A stretch of DNA of 64,000 nt from Oceanobacillus sp. HTM 045 (lineage in GTDB: Bacteria > Pseudomonadota > Alphaproteobacteria > Rhodobacterales > Rhodobacteraceae), in NCBI GenBank assembly GCA_009733745.1, contig WNWL01000005.1:248001-312000 (forward strand), given 5' to 3'. The notes beneath the pieces were generated by a model. That model ran no database searches and was not told where the DNA came from. It saw nothing but the letters and a program-made list of their open reading frames with translations. Within the stretch, counting starts at the first letter, position 1. Each line of letters opens with the position of its first letter. The translations under genes and the position numbers were made by a program. This document shows, piece by piece, positions 62,656 to 64,000 of the stretch.

Positions 62656-63666
62656 ATGTACCGATGCGTCCTCATCACCGGTGGCACCGGTTCGTTCGGG
62701 CGGACCTTCCTCGGCCACCTGCTGGAGGGGGATGTCGAGGAGGTCCGGGTCTTCTCCCGCGACGAGGAAAAGCAGGACATGCTGCGCCATGCCGTGGCCG
62801 ACCCGCGGGTGCGCTACCACATCGGCGACGTGCGCGACGCGGAGAGCATCCGCCGCGCGATGCACGGGGTGGAGGGGGTGTTCCACGCCGCGGCGCTGAA
62901 GCAGGTGCCCTCCTGCGAGTTCTTCCCCGTGGAGGCGATCCGCACCAACGTGCTGGGCTCGGAGAACGTGATCCGCGCCGCGATCGACGCGGGCGTGAAG
63001 CGGGTGGTCTGCCTCTCGACCGACAAGGCGGTGTTCCCGATCAACGCGATGGGCATGTCGAAGGCGCTGATGGAGAAGGTGGCGCAGGCGGCCGCGCGCG
63101 AACTGGGCGACGGCGCGCCGACCACGGTGACGATGGTGCGCTACGGCAACGTGATGTACTCGCGCGGCTCGGTGATCCCGCTGTTTCGCAAGCAGATCGC
63201 CGAGGGCCGGCCGATCACCGTGACCGACCCCGGCATGACGCGCTTCCTGATGCCGCTCTCGGCCTCGGTCGAGCTGGTCGAATTCGCGATGACCAACGCG
63301 CGGCAGGGGGATCTCTTCGTCAAGAAGTCGCCCGCCTCGACCATCGGCGACCTCGCCGTCGCGATGACCGGCCTTTTCGGCGTGCCGGAGCACCCGGTGG
63401 AATCGATCGGCTGGCGGCATGGCGAGAAGCTCTTCGAGACGCTGGCCTCGGCGCGCGAGCTGGTCTCGGCGGACGACATGGGCGGCTATTTCCGCATCCC
63501 GCTGGACGCGCGGAGCCTGAACTACGCCAAGTACTTTGCCGAAGGTTCGGCGGAGGTCGCGACGGTGGAGGATTATCACTCCCACAACACCGAGCGGCTG
63601 GACGTGGACGGGGTGACGGCACTGCTGCGCAGCCTGCCGGAGATCCGCGCGGAGCTCGGCGGATGA
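62656..63666 (+). CDS. capE: CapE/FnlA-type UDP-GlcNAc dehydratase-epimerase
   Basis: 336-aa soluble SDR enzyme: VLITGGTGSFG (NAD binding, 5-15), CLSTDKAVFPINAMGMSKALMEK with the Met-x3-Lys active site, and MVRYGNVMYSRGSVIPLF. It closely follows CapE/FnlA, which convert UDP-GlcNAc to a 4-keto-6-deoxy sugar with C5 inversion, the first step to UDP-N-acetyl-L-fucosamine. Divergent from the WbpM-type gene across a 263-nt gap in which I see no gene. The stop overlaps the next start. Confidence 0.9.
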   Translation: MYRCVLITGGTGSFGRTFLGHLLEGDVEEVRVFSRDEEKQDMLRHAVADPRVRYHIGDVRDAESIRRAMHGVEGVFHAAALKQVPSCEFFPVEAIRTNVLGSENVIRAAIDAGVKRVVCLSTDKAVFPINAMGMSKALMEKVAQAAARELGDGAPTTVTMVRYGNVMYSRGSVIPLFRKQIAEGRPITVTDPGMTRFLMPLSASVELVEFAMTNARQGDLFVKKSPASTIGDLAVAMTGLFGVPEHPVESIGWRHGEKLFETLASARELVSADDMGGYFRIPLDARSLNYAKYFAEGSAEVATVEDYHSHNTERLDVDGVTALLRSLPEIRAELGG

Positions 63667-64000
63667 CGCGGGTCGTCGTCACCGGGGCGGAGGGTTTCCT
63701 CGGCACCCATGCGCGCATCCGGATGCACGCGGCCAACTGCGCCGCGCGCTTCCGGGGCGAGGCGGAGCCCTGGGAGGTGATCGGGCTGGGCCGCGCGGCC
63801 TTCGCCGACGATGCGGCTCTGGCCGGGGCGCTGGAGGGGGCGGGGCTGGTGCTGCACTTCGCCGGCGTCAACCGCGACCCGGACCCGGACGTGGTGCGCT
63901 TCGCCAACGGCTCCATCGCCCGGCGACTGGCGCGTTTCCTGCCGCCGGAGGCGAAGGTGGTCTACGCCAACAGCACCCATGCCGGGCGCGACACGCCCTA
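63663..64000 (+). CDS. capF: CapF-like reductase (partial)
   Basis: First 112 codons, cut by the window end. MTRVVVTGAEGFLGTHARI is a Rossmann start and LVLHFAGVNRDPDPDVV matches the HLAGVNRP-type motif of CapF, the bifunctional enzyme that follows CapE in UDP-L-FucNAc synthesis. It starts inside the capE stop (ATGA). The C-terminal cupin domain expected for CapF lies outside the window. Confidence 0.82.
   Translation, partial: MTRVVVTGAEGFLGTHARIRMHAANCAARFRGEAEPWEVIGLGRAAFADDAALAGALEGAGLVLHFAGVNRDPDPDVVRFANGSIARRLARFLPPEAKVVYANSTHAGRDTP

Overview
The window is GC-rich DNA (roughly 65-70% by eye) from an alphaproteobacterium, most likely a marine Rhodobacterales (Roseobacter/Paracoccaceae-type) organism. 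The pointers are a bztABCD-type amino-acid ABC transporter beside metC, an NAD-linked formate dehydrogenase of the fds type, a TRAP transporter with sugar-acid enzymes, a BCCT osmolyte transporter and a DddQ-like cupin of the dimethylsulfoniopropionate (DMSP) lyase family. The species assignment is inference; there is no rRNA gene here.

Layout. 1-12.8 kb, all plus strand: the Tol-Pal cell-envelope cluster (tolQ, tolR, three consecutive genes with TolA-like C-termini, tolB, pal, cpoB), then tilS, ftsH, a sterol-desaturase-family hydroxylase coupled to a small 4Fe-4S protein, and a SixA-like phosphatase. 13.1-19.1 kb, minus strand: bztA-B-C-D, with both permeases much longer than characterised relatives. 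19.4-22.4 kb: metC, an unknown protein, and a hotdog thioesterase. 22.5 kb: tRNA-Ser(GCU). 23-26 kb: a LysR regulator divergent from a phytanoyl-CoA-dioxygenase-type enzyme, then an alpha/beta hydrolase. 26.7-30.6 kb: a three-gene operon of a BCCT transporter, a two-domain membrane-tethered substrate-binding protein, and a UspA protein. 30.9-41.3 kb: a sugar-acid-like catabolic region with a beta-hydroxyacid dehydrogenase, a second PhyH enzyme, two enolase-superfamily enzymes, a UxaA-type dehydratase, a TRAP transporter (dctPQM) and a divergent GntR/FCD regulator with a clear palindromic operator. 41.4-47.5 kb: LysR and a formate dehydrogenase operon with a fused gamma-beta subunit, a small secreted Cys4 protein and fdsA. 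47.8-50 kb: an HNH nuclease, a broken small gene and an EamA exporter. 50.5-57.2 kb, minus strand: tamB and tamA. 57.2-64 kb: the DMSP-lyase-family cupin and an exopolysaccharide locus (Wzc-like tyrosine kinase, FlaA1/WbpM-type dehydratase, divergent capE and partial capF).

How it works together. The BCCT, Bzt and TRAP systems suggest a scavenger of osmolytes, amino acids and sugar acids. The cupin adds possible DMSP cleavage, and formate dehydrogenase adds NADH from C1 oxidation. Intergenic DNA is rich in structure: a ~150-bp repeat is present in three copies, all between convergent genes and built around a terminator-like hairpin; a second 40-bp repeat occurs twice; and hairpins follow both substrate-binding-protein genes that start transporter operons. 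The best candidates for something undescribed are the BCCT/binding-protein/Usp operon, the enlarged Bzt permeases and the convergent-gap repeat family. I found no phage, insertion sequence, integrase or CRISPR array.
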